64,000 bases of DNA from Orlajensenia stereocauli (GCF_039548895.1 NZ_JBCLVG010000002.1); one strand, 5' to 3'; shown: positions 38,303 through 47,873, numbered from the stretch's first letter. Numbers and translations: made by a program. The notes: a model not told the origin generated them from the letters alone.

Positions 38303-39050
38303 CTGCTGGCTGAGGCGTCGGCGCAGCGTCGAGGGCCGCGCGCGCCAGCATCGTCGAACCCGCAACGGCTGCAGGCATGGTGAACACGGCACCGAGCGGG
38401 ATGAGGAACAGCAGCTGGGTCGCGACGCCGAAGCCGAGCATCTGAGCGCGGTGCGGGCGGAGCACGGCGCGACGCTCGGCCGGTGTGAGACCTCGAGCCT
38501 CGAAGGCGCGCGAGGTGAGCTCGCGGGCGAGCAGGCGACCGGAGAGCACGACGCCGAGCACAGGTGCGGCCACGGCACCGACGACGGGGATGAAACCGAC
38601 GACGACCACGACGAGCGACGAGACGACGCCGAGCGCGATGAGGGCGCTCGAGTCGCGCACGGCCCGCCAGACGCCGGCGCCGCGGTCGGGGATCTCGCCG
38701 CCCAGGTCGAGCTCGACCGCGCGCCAGATGCGCTCGTAGAACGGGTCGCCGATCGCCAGCGTCAGTGCCGTGAAGGTGACGGCCGCCAGCAGCCCGGCGG
38801 CTCCGAGGGTGATCGCACCGAGGGTGAGGCGCAGTGCCGTGGCCCACGACTCGGTCCACGTGTCGGCGAACGGGGTCGCCCACTCGATGAACGGCGCCAG
38901 GCTGAATCCCAGCGCGACGAGGGCGCCCACGATCAGCACGAAGACGATGAACGCAGGCACCAGCCCGAGCAGCATCACGCCCGGGTTGCGGCGCCAGACG
39001 CCGAAACCGCGCAGCAATAGGGCAACGCCCGACAGGAATCCGCTCAGCAC
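38271..39050 (-). CDS. EI24/CysZ-like membrane protein
   Basis: The 259-residue protein has the EI24 domain: LLLRGFGVWRRNPGVMLLGL, GDPFYERIWRAVELDLGGEI, and VVVGFIPVVGAVAAPVLGVV within about six membrane helices. Bacterial homologues include CysZ, linked to sulfate uptake, but this actinobacterial branch is uncharacterised. The GTG at 39050 has TAGGCT at 7 nt, a leaderless start. The last residues (NRMSRPIRP) are encoded by the right arm and loop of the clp terminator, an economical overlap. Confidence 0.87.
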   Translation of the reverse strand: MLSGFLSGVALLLRGFGVWRRNPGVMLLGLVPAFIVFVLIVGALVALGFSLAPFIEWATPFADTWTESWATALRLTLGAITLGAAGLLAAVTFTALTLAIGDPFYERIWRAVELDLGGEIPDRGAGVWRAVRDSSALIALGVVSSLVVVVVGFIPVVGAVAAPVLGVVLSGRLLARELTSRAFEARGLTPAERRAVLRPHRAQMLGFGVATQLLFLIPLGAVFTMPAAVAGSTMLARAALDAAPTPQPAENRMSRPIRP

Positions 39051-39063
39051 GTGGCTCAGCCTA
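39051..39063 (-). promoter_or_regulatory. leaderless -10 box (TAGGCT-N7-GTG)
   Basis: TAGGCT on the minus strand (39058-39063) lies seven bases before the GTG at 39050. Confidence 0.5.
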
Positions 39064-39114
39064 GGTGCAGCGGGACCTGCGCTCCCCGGGCTTGACGCGC
39101 ACGTGATCCACGGG

Positions 39115-39762
39115 TCAGCGCCGACGGCGCTCGTGCTCCCAGATCGCGAGTTCGACCCGGTTGCGCACCTCGAGTTTCACCATGAGGCTCGCGATGTGCG
39201 TCTTGACCGTGCTGAGCGAGATGTGCAGTTCACGGCCGATCTCGGTGTTGCCGAGGCCGCGTGCGACAGCTGCGAGCACGTCCTGTTCACGGTCGGTGAT
39301 GGGGCTCGTCGGCTCGGCCACCGGGGCCCGGGTCGCCGGGGCGAACGCCTCGATGAGACGCACGGTGACGTTCGGGTCGATGAGGGCGTCGCCCCGAGCG
39401 GCGGCGTGCACGGCCTCGGCGAGGAGCACGGCTCCGGCGTTCTTCAGGAGGAATCCGCGCGCGCCCGCCCGGAGCGCGGCGTAGACGTACTCGTCGAGGT
39501 CGAAGGTCGTGATCACGACGACGGGGATCGGGTCGGGCACCCCCGGTCCGGCCAGCAGGGTGGTCGCTGCGATGCCGTCGAGAACCGGCATCCGGATGTC
39601 CATCAGACACACATCGGGTCTGAGCTCGTGTGCCAGCGCAACGGCCTGTGCTCCGTCGGATGCCTCGGCGACGACCTCGATGCCGGCCTGGGCGTCGAGG
39701 ATCATGCGCAGCCCGGTGCGCACGAGCTCCTGGTCGTCGGCGATGAGGACGCGCACGCTCAT
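39115..39762 (-). CDS. NarL/LuxR-type response regulator
   Basis: The 215-residue protein has a receiver domain (VLIADDQELVRTGL, phospho-acceptor Asp in VCLMDIRMPVLDG, Thr/Lys switch TTFDLDEYVYAAL ... GFLLKNAG) and a C-terminal LuxR helix-turn-helix (ITDREQDVLAAVARGLGNTE, LHISLSTVKTHIASLMVKLE). It overlaps the kinase gene by ATGA, forming a classical two-component operon. Targets are unknown; the upstream DUF2306 membrane gene is a candidate. Confidence 0.94.
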   Translation of the reverse strand: MSVRVLIADDQELVRTGLRMILDAQAGIEVVAEASDGAQAVALAHELRPDVCLMDIRMPVLDGIAATTLLAGPGVPDPIPVVVITTFDLDEYVYAALRAGARGFLLKNAGAVLLAEAVHAAARGDALIDPNVTVRLIEAFAPATRAPVAEPTSPITDREQDVLAAVARGLGNTEIGRELHISLSTVKTHIASLMVKLEVRNRVELAIWEHERRRR

Positions 39763-40889
39763 ACCGACCAGCCCGACCTGGGGAGCACGGCGCCCACGGT
39801 CCAGCCGCCGCCTGCGACCGCACCGGCCCGGCAGGTTCCGCCGACCAGGGCTGCGCGCTCGGCCATCCCGGCCATCCCGTATCCCGGCACGGAGGGGCCG
39901 ACAGGCTCACCGTCGTCGTGGACGTCGAGTCGCACGCCGGCGTCGTCGACCAGCACGGTCACCTCGACGCGCGTGGCTCCGACGGCGTGCCGACGTGCGT
40001 TCGTCACGGCCTCCTGAACGATGCGGAAGCCTGCGGCGCTGATCGCCGGCGGGACGTCGTCGATGGAGCCGGTGATGGTCACGACCACATCCGGACCCTC
40101 CTCACCGAGCTGTGCCAAGCGCGCCAGTTCGCCCAGCCCGGCAACGGGCGCGAGCTCGGCCACGTCGTCCTGGCGGAGGATGCGCACCATCGAGCGCATC
40201 TCGTCGAGGGTGCGGGACGCCTCGTTCTCGATCACCCGGAGCACCCCCGTCGCCGCCTCCGGATCGGTCGCAGCGACGGCGATGCCGGCCTGCGCCTGGA
40301 TCGCGATCGCCGACACGTGGTGAGCCACCGTGTCGTGCAGGTCGCGAGCGAGTTGCTCGCGCTCGAATGATCGCATCCGTTCCAGATCTCGGGCCCGTGC
40401 CGACGCCCGCAGGCGGAAGGTCACCCCGAGAGTGCTCGTCGTGACCACCACCGCGATGGAACCGATGACGTCGGCAACGGTCGGGGCCCCGAACAGCAGG
40501 GGCGACAGGATGCCGATGGCGAGGATGACCGAGGCTGCGAGTGCCGCACGGCCGGTGCCCCAGCGCATCACGGCGTAGACGAGGACGAGGAAGTACGCGG
40601 TCGTGAAGAGCTCGGGCTCGCCGCCCATCACGAGGCTCATCGCCGTTCCGGCCGCGAAGGCCGTCGCCAGCATCCCGAGTGGATGGGTGCGACGCCAGAG
40701 CAGGGTCGGAACGAGCGCGACGAGCAGCGCAGCCCAGAGCCAGCGCCCCGGGACGTCGGGACGGAGGGCGGCTTCGACCAGCGCGAGAGGCGGCAGGACC
40801 GCGACGAGTGCCCAGTCGCGCCAGACGCGCCGCGGCGGAGCCGGGGACGCCGCCGGCGCCTCCCAGAGCACGCGGATGGGGCTCGTCAT
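39759..40889 (-). CDS. sensor histidine kinase, HisKA_3 family
   Basis: The 376-residue protein has about five membrane helices in residues 25-155, then the HisKA_3 dimerisation box FEREQLARDLHDTVAHHVSA with the phospho-accepting His, and an HATPase domain (NARRHAVGATRVEVTVLVDD; YGMAGMAERAALVGG). It pairs with the overlapping response regulator. The ATG at 40889 has TATCCT at 6 nt, but the gene also follows the DUF2306 gene by only 4 nt, so both an internal promoter and read-through are possible. The signal is unknown. Confidence 0.92.
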   Translation of the reverse strand: MTSPIRVLWEAPAASPAPPRRVWRDWALVAVLPPLALVEAALRPDVPGRWLWAALLVALVPTLLWRRTHPLGMLATAFAAGTAMSLVMGGEPELFTTAYFLVLVYAVMRWGTGRAALAASVILAIGILSPLLFGAPTVADVIGSIAVVVTTSTLGVTFRLRASARARDLERMRSFEREQLARDLHDTVAHHVSAIAIQAQAGIAVAATDPEAATGVLRVIENEASRTLDEMRSMVRILRQDDVAELAPVAGLGELARLAQLGEEGPDVVVTITGSIDDVPPAISAAGFRIVQEAVTNARRHAVGATRVEVTVLVDDAGVRLDVHDDGEPVGPSVPGYGMAGMAERAALVGGTCRAGAVAGGGWTVGAVLPRSGWSV

Positions 40890-40893
40890 GCCC

Positions 40894-41607
40894 TCAGGAT
40901 AGAGGGGCCGGCGCGGCTGCGGATCGGCCGAAGGTACGGGTTCGCGGGCTGGACAGTCTCGACCGCCGACGGATGACGATCTCGGCGACGATGAGATTGA
41001 TGGCCCACCCGGCGCCCATCAGCACCGAGTAGCTCAGCTGGTCGGGCGCGCCGAGCAGCAGCGTCCACGGCAGGAAGACGAACACCTGGGTTCCGGCTCC
41101 GAGGCCGATCGCGTAGGCGCGGGTCATCCAGGCGCTGTGGGTGCGCACATCCCCGCGGCGGATCGCGAGGACCGCGTAGACGATCGCCGCGACCATCGCG
41201 ATCGCAAGCACCACGCGCATCACGAACAGGACCGGACCGTACGTGGCCGGCATCGAGTAGAAGAGCGTCATCCAGAGTGCAGACAGTGCCGAGAGCACTC
41301 CGGCCGGCGCGACGATGCGACCCGAGATGCGATGCCAGCGGCGTCGACGCAGCGACGGTGCGAACTGCAGTGCTCCGAGCACCAGGAACACGCTCGAGCT
41401 CACGATGTGCACGATCACCGGAACCGGCGAATCGAAGAAGCGCGCGTTCTCGGCTGTCACCGTGGCGCCGGTGGTGAGCTGGGAGAGCCGCACCGACCCG
41501 GCCAGGATCGGTACGAGGCTGAGCGCGATGAGCCCCGCGGGGGCGAGCCACTCCGGGCGCCGCGTCCGGGGCCGGCGAGGGGTGAGAGGCTCGATGGTTT
41601 CTGTCAT
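40894..41607 (-). CDS. DUF2306 membrane protein
   Basis: The 237-residue protein has about six to seven membrane helices and DUF2306 features such as RRWHRISGRIVAPAGVLSAL, RTHSAWMTRAYAIGLGAGTQ and a conserved His after the fourth helix. These resemble heme-linked or cytochrome-like membrane proteins but the function is unknown. The ATG at 41607 is chosen because family sequence begins soon after; GACGAT lies 6 nt upstream as a degenerate leaderless box. It lies directly upstream of the kinase gene and may supply its signal. Confidence 0.85.
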   Translation of the reverse strand: MTETIEPLTPRRPRTRRPEWLAPAGLIALSLVPILAGSVRLSQLTTGATVTAENARFFDSPVPVIVHIVSSSVFLVLGALQFAPSLRRRRWHRISGRIVAPAGVLSALSALWMTLFYSMPATYGPVLFVMRVVLAIAMVAAIVYAVLAIRRGDVRTHSAWMTRAYAIGLGAGTQVFVFLPWTLLLGAPDQLSYSVLMGAGWAINLIVAEIVIRRRSRLSSPRTRTFGRSAAAPAPLS

Positions 41608-41781
41608 GGCTCGATCGTCGTGCTCGGCGGCTGCGCGGCGCATCGGCCGGACGGTCCGATCGCCTCATCCGTTCGGCCGATGGGCATGTCGCCGGTGGGC
41701 GGAAGCTGATTGGATGAGCGTGATGGTCGACGAGAGCGGCATCCGATCCGTTTCCGGGCCACGCGAACGGACGGTGGAGCG

Positions 41782-41952
41782 ATGGACGACCTGAATGGAA
41801 CGGCGACCGAACGACTGCAGCAGCTGGCACGGATCGATGCGGACGACGGGGATGCCGCCTGGCTTCGCGCCCAGCTGACATCGGCGCTGGGGGCGTGGCA
41901 GGACACTGAGGACGAACTGCGCCTGCTGAGGGAGGCACGCGAGGACTACTGA
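41782..41952 (+). CDS. small acidic helical protein
   Basis: This 56-residue protein (MDDLNGTATERLQQLARIDA, AWLRAQLTSALGAWQDTEDE) is predicted to be all helix and acidic. I do not recognise it. GGTGGAG lies before the ATG at 41782; a longer in-frame version from 41710 has basic, unlikely sequence. It stands alone between divergent DUF2306 and the LAL regulator. Codon pattern is typical for the genome, which supports it being real. Confidence 0.5.
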   Translation: MDDLNGTATERLQQLARIDADDGDAAWLRAQLTSALGAWQDTEDELRLLREAREDY

Positions 41953-42033
41953 CCCGATCGACATGGCCGACGCATTCGGTCGCGGCGTTCCGATCGAAGG
42001 TCGATCGGCCGCGCCCTCCAGCCTTCGGGGGCG

Positions 42034-44832
42034 GTGAGCGGAGCAGAGGTCTGGCGTTCCCGGCATCCCCGCCGCTACCGTGATGGCATCGACGCCTCAT
42101 CCACCGGACTCCTCGGTCGTTCCGCCGAGCTCGCCCGTCTCAGCGCCCTCGTGGGTGCCACGCGCAACGGGCGCGGCGGCGCGCTGGTGGTGCGGGGCGA
42201 TCCGGGGATCGGCAAGACCGCTCTGCTGGGCAGCGTCTCCGGCGTGCGGATGGTGCGCTCCGACGGCTTCGAGGCCGAGTCGGCCATGCCCTACGCCGTC
42301 GTGCAGCGCCTCGGTATGCCATTCCGGGAATATCTGCCGGCCCTCCCCGCCCGCCAGGCCGCCGCCCTCCGCATCGCAGCCGGCATCGACGTCGGTGATC
42401 CGCCCGATCGCTACCTCGTCGGGCTCGGGATGCTGTCACTTCTCGCAGCGGCGGGCGAGGCGGAGCCGGTCCTGTGCCTCGTCGACGACGCGCATCTCGT
42501 CGATGCCGAATCTCTCGAGGTGCTCGCCTTCGTCGGGCGCCGCCTCACCGCCGAGTCCGTCGGTCTCCTCCTCGGTACCCGACCCGACGCGCGCGTCGAG
42601 GCCGCCGTCGCCGGACTTCCCGTGCTCGAGCTCGGTGGGCTCGGCCCTCTCGCATCCGTCGCACTGCTCAATCGCTCGGCCGGCGCGTCGTCGGGCGAGG
42701 ACCTCGACCCCTACCTTGCGCGGCAGATCGCCGAGGAGACCGGAGGAAACCCCCTCGCCCTCATCGATCTCGCACGCGAATCGACGGTCAGGACCCTCAC
42801 CGACTCCACGCTCGCCGGAGTACCGATGCCCGTCGGTGCGAGGCTCGAGACCCACTACCTGCGTCAGATCGATGAGATTCCGCACCAAGCACAGCAGTGG
42901 CTGCTGCTCGCAGCCGCCGAATCCACAGGAGATGCCGCACTGATCGCGGGCGCGGCCGACCGGCTCGGCCTGCCCCGGGATGCCGGTGTGGCGGCGGAGC
43001 GCGCCGGCCTCGCCGCCGTGCATGCCGGCGGGCGCGGGGTGACGTTCCGGCATCCGCTCGTGCGTGCCGCCGTCTACAACGGAATGACGGATGCCGACCG
43101 CCGCCGGGCTCACGCGGCCCTGCGCGACGCCGCCGACGAGGCCGGGCGCATCGACGTGGCCGTCTGGCACGCCGCCGAGGCCAGCATCGGAACCGATGCC
43201 GCCGTCGCCGACCGCATGGAGCAGGTCGCGGATTCTGCCGGTGGGCGAGGCGGATCGGCGTCGCGCGCGGCCCTCCTCGCTCGGGCGGGCGACCTCACGC
43301 CGCCGGGGCCGGAACGGGATGGCCGACTGCTGGCGGCGGCCGAGGCGGCGGCGGGCGCAGGTGCGGCCGGCGTCTCCCTCGACCTGCTCGGCCGCATCGA
43401 CGAGTCGTCGCTCGATCCGATCGGGCGCGGCCGTCTCCTCACCCTGCGCGCGCTGCTTCCGCTGTTCGTCGCCGACGCCGCGGGCATCGCTTCTGGAGCC
43501 TCCACGTTGCTGAATGCGGCCGAGCTCTTCCACGGCCTGGCTCCCGAGCTGGAACAGCGCACCCTCGTGCGCGCCTTCGAGCTGGTGCTCAACACCGAGT
43601 GGCAGACCCGGGGCGTCACTCTCACCGAGCTCGGGCAGAGGCTGCTCGACGGTGCCGATGTGGCTCCCGGGCCGCTGGCGACTGCGCTGCGCGCTCTCGG
43701 CGCTCACATCCTGCTGCCCTACGCCGAAGCCGTTCCGCCCATGCGCGCCGCCGTCACCATGCTCCTCGAGCTCGACGACGCCGCGCTGCTCGACATGGGC
43801 TTCTTCGGCATCGCCATCACGATGGGCCTCTGGGACGCGCGGGCCTGCACCGAGCTGCTCGAGCGCACGGCGCGTGCCGCGCGCGATGCCGGCTCCCTGC
43901 GTGTGCTCGATACGACGCTCTGGATGCTGAGCCTCGTGGAGCTGGTACGCGGCGATCCGGCGGCATCCGGCCGCTACGTCGAACAGGTGCGGGAACTGCG
44001 CCGTGCCATCGGCTACGACGCCGAGCAGGTGGTGAACGCGTCGTACCTGGCGTGGAGCGGCGCGCCGACCGAACAGGTCGAACTGGTCGCCCAGGGCGTG
44101 CTCGCCTCGGGGTTCGTCGGGGCGTTCACCGTCGCCGAGACCGGCCTCGCGATCCGATCGATCGCGGATGGGCACTACCGCGACGCCTTCGAGCGGCTGG
44201 CCCCCATGGTGGAGCGTCCGTTCCTGCAGGTGACGTACCAGCAGCTGCCCGACTTCATCGAGGCCGGAGTTCGCAGCGGGCACCCGGATGCCGTGGTCGC
44301 CGCGGCCCACAGCCTTGAACTGTTCGCCGCGTCGAGCGGCACCCCCTGGGTGCGCGGAGTCTCCGCGCGGAGTGCCGCCATGCTCTCCTCGGACGACGAC
44401 GCCGAGACGCTCTACCGCGAGGCCGTCGACCAGCTCGAACTGGCGTCGGCACCGGGCGAGCTGGGGCGGGCGCACCTGCTCTACGGCGAATGGCTGCGCC
44501 GTCTGAAGCGACGCCGCGAGGCCAGGGAGCAGTTGCGGGCCGCCCTCGTCATCTTCACCAGGGTCGGAGCGCCGGCGTTCGCAGACAGGGCGCGGCGCGA
44601 ACTCGAGGCGACCGGAGAGCACATCTCGCGGAACGCGGGGAGCGAGGCCGACCTGCTCACACCCCAAGAGGCAGCGGTGGCGCGGCTGGCGGCCTCCGGC
44701 AGCACCAATGCCGACATCGCGGCCGCCATGTTCATCAGCGTGAACACCGTGGACTACCACCTGCGCAAGGTGTTCCGGAAGCTCGAGGTCACCTCGCGCC
44801 GCCAGCTGGCGGAGCGCCTGACCGGCGACTGA
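42034..44832 (+). CDS. LAL-type (large ATP-binding LuxR) transcriptional regulator
   Basis: The 932-residue protein has an AAA/STAND ATPase domain near the start (LLGRSAELARLSALVG, Walker A GDPGIGKTALL at about residue 54, Walker B LCLVDDAHLVDAESL), a long TPR-like helical middle, and a C-terminal LuxR helix-turn-helix (LLTPQEAAVARLAASGSTNA, FISVNTVDYHLRKVFRKLEV). LAL proteins integrate small-molecule signals and activate nearby genes, here perhaps the two alpha/beta hydrolases. The start is uncertain: GTG 42034 gives an atypical basic 18-residue lead, while a TACCGT box at 42076 is spaced for a start at codon 42088 (ATC), where family sequence begins. Confidence 0.9.
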   Translation: MSGAEVWRSRHPRRYRDGIDASSTGLLGRSAELARLSALVGATRNGRGGALVVRGDPGIGKTALLGSVSGVRMVRSDGFEAESAMPYAVVQRLGMPFREYLPALPARQAAALRIAAGIDVGDPPDRYLVGLGMLSLLAAAGEAEPVLCLVDDAHLVDAESLEVLAFVGRRLTAESVGLLLGTRPDARVEAAVAGLPVLELGGLGPLASVALLNRSAGASSGEDLDPYLARQIAEETGGNPLALIDLARESTVRTLTDSTLAGVPMPVGARLETHYLRQIDEIPHQAQQWLLLAAAESTGDAALIAGAADRLGLPRDAGVAAERAGLAAVHAGGRGVTFRHPLVRAAVYNGMTDADRRRAHAALRDAADEAGRIDVAVWHAAEASIGTDAAVADRMEQVADSAGGRGGSASRAALLARAGDLTPPGPERDGRLLAAAEAAAGAGAAGVSLDLLGRIDESSLDPIGRGRLLTLRALLPLFVADAAGIASGASTLLNAAELFHGLAPELEQRTLVRAFELVLNTEWQTRGVTLTELGQRLLDGADVAPGPLATALRALGAHILLPYAEAVPPMRAAVTMLLELDDAALLDMGFFGIAITMGLWDARACTELLERTARAARDAGSLRVLDTTLWMLSLVELVRGDPAASGRYVEQVRELRRAIGYDAEQVVNASYLAWSGAPTEQVELVAQGVLASGFVGAFTVAETGLAIRSIADGHYRDAFERLAPMVERPFLQVTYQQLPDFIEAGVRSGHPDAVVAAAHSLELFAASSGTPWVRGVSARSAAMLSSDDDAETLYREAVDQLELASAPGELGRAHLLYGEWLRRLKRRREAREQLRAALVIFTRVGAPAFADRARRELEATGEHISRNAGSEADLLTPQEAAVARLAASGSTNADIAAAMFISVNTVDYHLRKVFRKLEVTSRRQLAERLTGD

Positions 44833-44955
44833 GGGGCGCCGACCGAGACCGGGCGCACTGTGGGCGCCGCTCGCGCCGTCACGACTACGTGCCGCACGTG
44901 GTTCGGTCGACGGATGCGGTCGGTCATGCTCGCGGGCAGAGACCGGGAGGCGATC

Positions 44956-45780
44956 ATGCCCTACATCACGACCGACGACGGCGCGCAGATCTTCTACAAG
45001 GACTGGGGCGGAGCCGGCACGCCGGTGCTGCTGAGCCACGGCTGGCCGTTGAACGCCGACGCGTGGGACGCGGCTGCCCTCTTCCTCGCCGAGCACGGCC
45101 ACAGGGTCATCGCGCACGACCGGCGCGGTCACGGCCGATCGAGCCAGACCTGGGCGGGCAACGAGATGGACACCTACGCCGACGACCTCGCCTGTCTCAT
45201 CGCCCACCTCGACCTCACCGGGCTGACCCTCGTCGGGCACTCGACCGGCGGGGGCGAGATCGTGCACTACCTCGGACGCCACGGCTCCGAGCGTGTGGCG
45301 CGCCTGGTGCTGGTGTCTGCGGTTCCGCCGCTCATGCTGCAGGGCGACGACAACCCCGACGGCCTGCCGCTGGCCGTGTTCGACGGCATCCGTGCTGGAG
45401 AGACGACCGACCGCCCGCAGCTCTACCGAGATCTGGCCGACGGGCCCTTCTTCGGCCACAACCGCAACCGCGACATCTCGCAGGGCGTGCGCGACGCCTT
45501 CTGGCTGCAGAGCATGGCGAGCGGCCACCGGGGTGCCTACGAGTGCATCGCCGCGTTCTCGGCGACGGACTTCCGCCCCGATCTCGCCGCCGTCGACGTG
45601 CAGACGCTGGTCATCCACGGCTCAGACGACCAGATCGTGCCGTTCTCGGTCGGAGGCCAGCGCTCCGCCGCCGCCATCGCCGGAGCGACCCTGCTCGTCT
45701 ACGAGGACGGCGCCCACGGCCTGCCCGACACCGCACGCGACAGGTTGCATGCCGACCTGCTCGCCTTCATCGATTCCTGA
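44956..45780 (+). CDS. alpha/beta hydrolase (non-heme chloroperoxidase-like)
   Basis: The 274-residue enzyme has the oxyanion-loop motif LLSHGWPLNADAW, the nucleophile elbow LVGHSTGGGE (Ser), Asp in IHGSDDQIVP and His in YEDGAHGLPD, a complete Ser-Asp-His triad. The sequence is close to bacterial co-factor-free haloperoxidase/esterases. GGGAGG precedes the ATG at 44956. It follows the LAL regulator on the same strand by 123 nt and is followed by a second hydrolase, so both may be under LAL control. The natural substrate is unknown. Confidence 0.92.
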   Translation: MPYITTDDGAQIFYKDWGGAGTPVLLSHGWPLNADAWDAAALFLAEHGHRVIAHDRRGHGRSSQTWAGNEMDTYADDLACLIAHLDLTGLTLVGHSTGGGEIVHYLGRHGSERVARLVLVSAVPPLMLQGDDNPDGLPLAVFDGIRAGETTDRPQLYRDLADGPFFGHNRNRDISQGVRDAFWLQSMASGHRGAYECIAAFSATDFRPDLAAVDVQTLVIHGSDDQIVPFSVGGQRSAAAIAGATLLVYEDGAHGLPDTARDRLHADLLAFIDS

Positions 45781-45847
45781 CCGACCGAGTTCCACCCCAC
45801 CCGGCCATCGGCCCACCCGGGCGCACGGCCCCTCGAAAGGATGCATC

Positions 45848-46720
45848 ATGACCGACTCCATCGACACCGGAACAGCCCCCGGCGCCTCTGAATCCGCCCC
45901 GGACACCATCGTGCTCGTGCACGGCCTCTGGATGACCCCGCGCAGTTGGCGGGGCTGGAAGGAGCGGTTCGAGGCGCAGGGCTTCACCGTGATCACGCCC
46001 GGCTACCCGGGGTTCGAGATCGAGGTGGAGGCTCTCCGCGAGAATCCGCAGCTGATCGCCGACCTCACAGTGCCCGAGACCGTCGACCACATCGCAGCCC
46101 AGATCGAGGCGCTTCCGCGCCCGCCCATCATCATGGGTCACTCCTTCGGCGGCACGCTCACCCAGCTCCTGCTCGCCCGTGGCCTCGGGGCATCCGCCGT
46201 CGTCGTCGACTCTGCACCGACGGAGGGCGTGCGCGTCACCCCGCTCTCACAGGCGAAGTCGCTGTTCCCGGCGCTGAAGAATCCAGCGAATTACCACAAG
46301 GCCGTCGCCTTCACGGCCGAAGAGTTCCACTACGCCTTCGCGAACACGCTGTCGCGGGAGGACTCGGATGCAGTCTGGAACGAGTTCGCCATCGCGGCGC
46401 CGGGCAATTGGGTGTGGGCATACGGACTGCTCGCGAACTTCACCCCCGGCAAGCAGGAGACCTGGGTGGACTACGACGCCGACCGCGCGCCTCTGCTCTT
46501 CATCGGCGGCGAGAAGGACCACATCATGCCGCCCTCGGTGAACCGGTCGAACGCGAAGCACTACGCCAAGTCGCCCGCCGTCACCGAGTACGTCGAGTTC
46601 CCAGGGCGTTCGCACTGGATCTGCGCCGAACCCGGCTGGGAAGAGGTGGCCGACCACGCCCTCGCGTGGGCGCTGCAGCACGCCAGGGTCGACGAGCTCA
46701 GCTCAGGGCGAGGCGCATGA
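45848..46720 (+). CDS. alpha/beta hydrolase
   Basis: The 290-residue enzyme has IVLVHGLWMTPRSWRGW, the nucleophile elbow IIMGHSFGGTLTQ (Ser), Asp in FIGGEKDHIMP and the catalytic His in FPGRSHWICAEPGW. It is unrelated in detail to the preceding hydrolase but shares the fold; such lactonase/esterase-like enzymes are common in detoxification. AAAGGA lies before the ATG at 45848. The gene runs into the convergent acetyltransferase gene with a 23-nt overlap of the coding ends. Confidence 0.92.
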   Translation: MTDSIDTGTAPGASESAPDTIVLVHGLWMTPRSWRGWKERFEAQGFTVITPGYPGFEIEVEALRENPQLIADLTVPETVDHIAAQIEALPRPPIIMGHSFGGTLTQLLLARGLGASAVVVDSAPTEGVRVTPLSQAKSLFPALKNPANYHKAVAFTAEEFHYAFANTLSREDSDAVWNEFAIAAPGNWVWAYGLLANFTPGKQETWVDYDADRAPLLFIGGEKDHIMPPSVNRSNAKHYAKSPAVTEYVEFPGRSHWICAEPGWEEVADHALAWALQHARVDELSSGRGA

Positions 46721-47270
46721 GGATGCGCGGGAAGCCGTTCAGCACGCTCGTGGTGTCTGCGGCCTTGCTGAAGCCGGCCTTCTGGAAGAGCGCTCGCGTG
46801 CCGACGTAGGCCATCGTGAGGTCGACCTTCTCGCCCTTGTTGTCGACGGGGTAGCCCTCGATGGCCGGGGCGCCGTTGTCGCGCGCGAACGCGACTGCGC
46901 CCTCGAGCAGTGCGTGCGAGATTCCCTGCCCCCGGTGGCCGGGGCGTACCCGGATGCACCACACCGACCACACGTCGAGGTCGTCGACGTGTGGGATCCT
47001 GCGGTTGGTGGCGAATGTCGTGTCGGCGCGGGGGTGAACGCCGGCCCAGCCGACGACCTCGTCGCCGTCGTAGGCGATGACGCCGGGCGGCGGGTCCTCA
47101 CGGCACAGCTCCTTCACGCGCTCTCCGCGGGCGGTGCCCGAGAGCGCGAGATTCTCCTTCGAAGGGATGCGGTAGCTCAGGCACCAGCACACGTTCGCGT
47201 CGGGGCGCTTGGGTCCGACCATGGTCGCCACGTCGGCGGACCGCGTGGCGGGTCGCACCTCGATCACCAT
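46698..47270 (-). CDS. GNAT family N-acetyltransferase
   Basis: The 190-residue protein has the GNAT acetyl-CoA site VRPGHRGQGISHALLEGAV (the RxGxG pattern) and VVGWAGVHPRADT before it. Substrates of this group range from aminoglycosides to protein N-termini; none is implied here. A very Cys-rich segment NVCWCLSYRIP near the start is family-typical. It begins 9 nt after the reductase gene, forming an operon. Its 3' end overlaps the convergent hydrolase by 23 nt. Confidence 0.9.
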   Translation of the reverse strand: MVIEVRPATRSADVATMVGPKRPDANVCWCLSYRIPSKENLALSGTARGERVKELCREDPPPGVIAYDGDEVVGWAGVHPRADTTFATNRRIPHVDDLDVWSVWCIRVRPGHRGQGISHALLEGAVAFARDNGAPAIEGYPVDNKGEKVDLTMAYVGTRALFQKAGFSKAADTTSVLNGFPRILMRLALS

Positions 47271-47279
47271 CGAGCCGAC

Positions 47280-47873
47280 CTACATGTCCTCGAGTTCCAC
47301 CTCCCCTGCGCGTTCATAGACGAGGGAGACGCCGCCCTTCGGGAACGTGCGCGCCGGCTCCGCCAGACGGAAGGTCGCCGGGATGGTCCCGTCATCGAAG
47401 AGGCGCTTGCCCTGCCCGAGGGTGAGCGGATAGAGGTAGAGGTGCAGGCGATCGAGCACGTCCTCGGCGAGAAGCGAGCGGACGAGGGCTCCGCTGCCGA
47501 ACATGTGCACCTCGTTGTACTCGTCTCGGAGGCGACCAGCGGCTGCGGCATCCGGCAGCACCGTCGTGCCCTCCCACGTGGGATCGGTCAAGGTGCTCGA
47601 GACCACGAACTTGGGGACGCGGTTCAGGACGCCGCCGATGTCGTCGCTCTGATGCGGCCAGTACGCGGCGAAGATGTCGTAAGTCTTCCGGCCGAGCAAC
47701 AGGGCATCGATGCGCTCGATCTCGGCGCCGATGGCTGCGCCAGCCTCGTCGTCGGAGACCGGAGCCTGCCAGCCGCCGAACGCGAAGCCGTCCGAGGTGT
47801 CCTCGTCGCGGCCACCCGGGCCCTGGTAGACCCCGTCGAGCGTGATGAACATGTTCGAGATGATTCTGCCCAC
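47280..47873 (-). CDS. dihydrofolate reductase/RibD C-terminal domain family protein
   Basis: The 197-residue protein is a RibD_C/DHFR-fold reductase: RIISNMFITLDGVYQGPGGR, DALLLGRKTYDIFAAYWP, FVVSSTL and HMFGSGALVRSLLAEDVLDR. These stand-alone proteins are not true folate enzymes and probably bind NADPH. GGAAGG lies 8 nt before the GTG at 47873. It is divergent from the SDR gene at 48083, whose promoter carries an inverted repeat. Confidence 0.9.
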   Translation of the reverse strand: MGRIISNMFITLDGVYQGPGGRDEDTSDGFAFGGWQAPVSDDEAGAAIGAEIERIDALLLGRKTYDIFAAYWPHQSDDIGGVLNRVPKFVVSSTLTDPTWEGTTVLPDAAAAGRLRDEYNEVHMFGSGALVRSLLAEDVLDRLHLYLYPLTLGQGKRLFDDGTIPATFRLAEPARTFPKGGVSLVYERAGEVELEDM

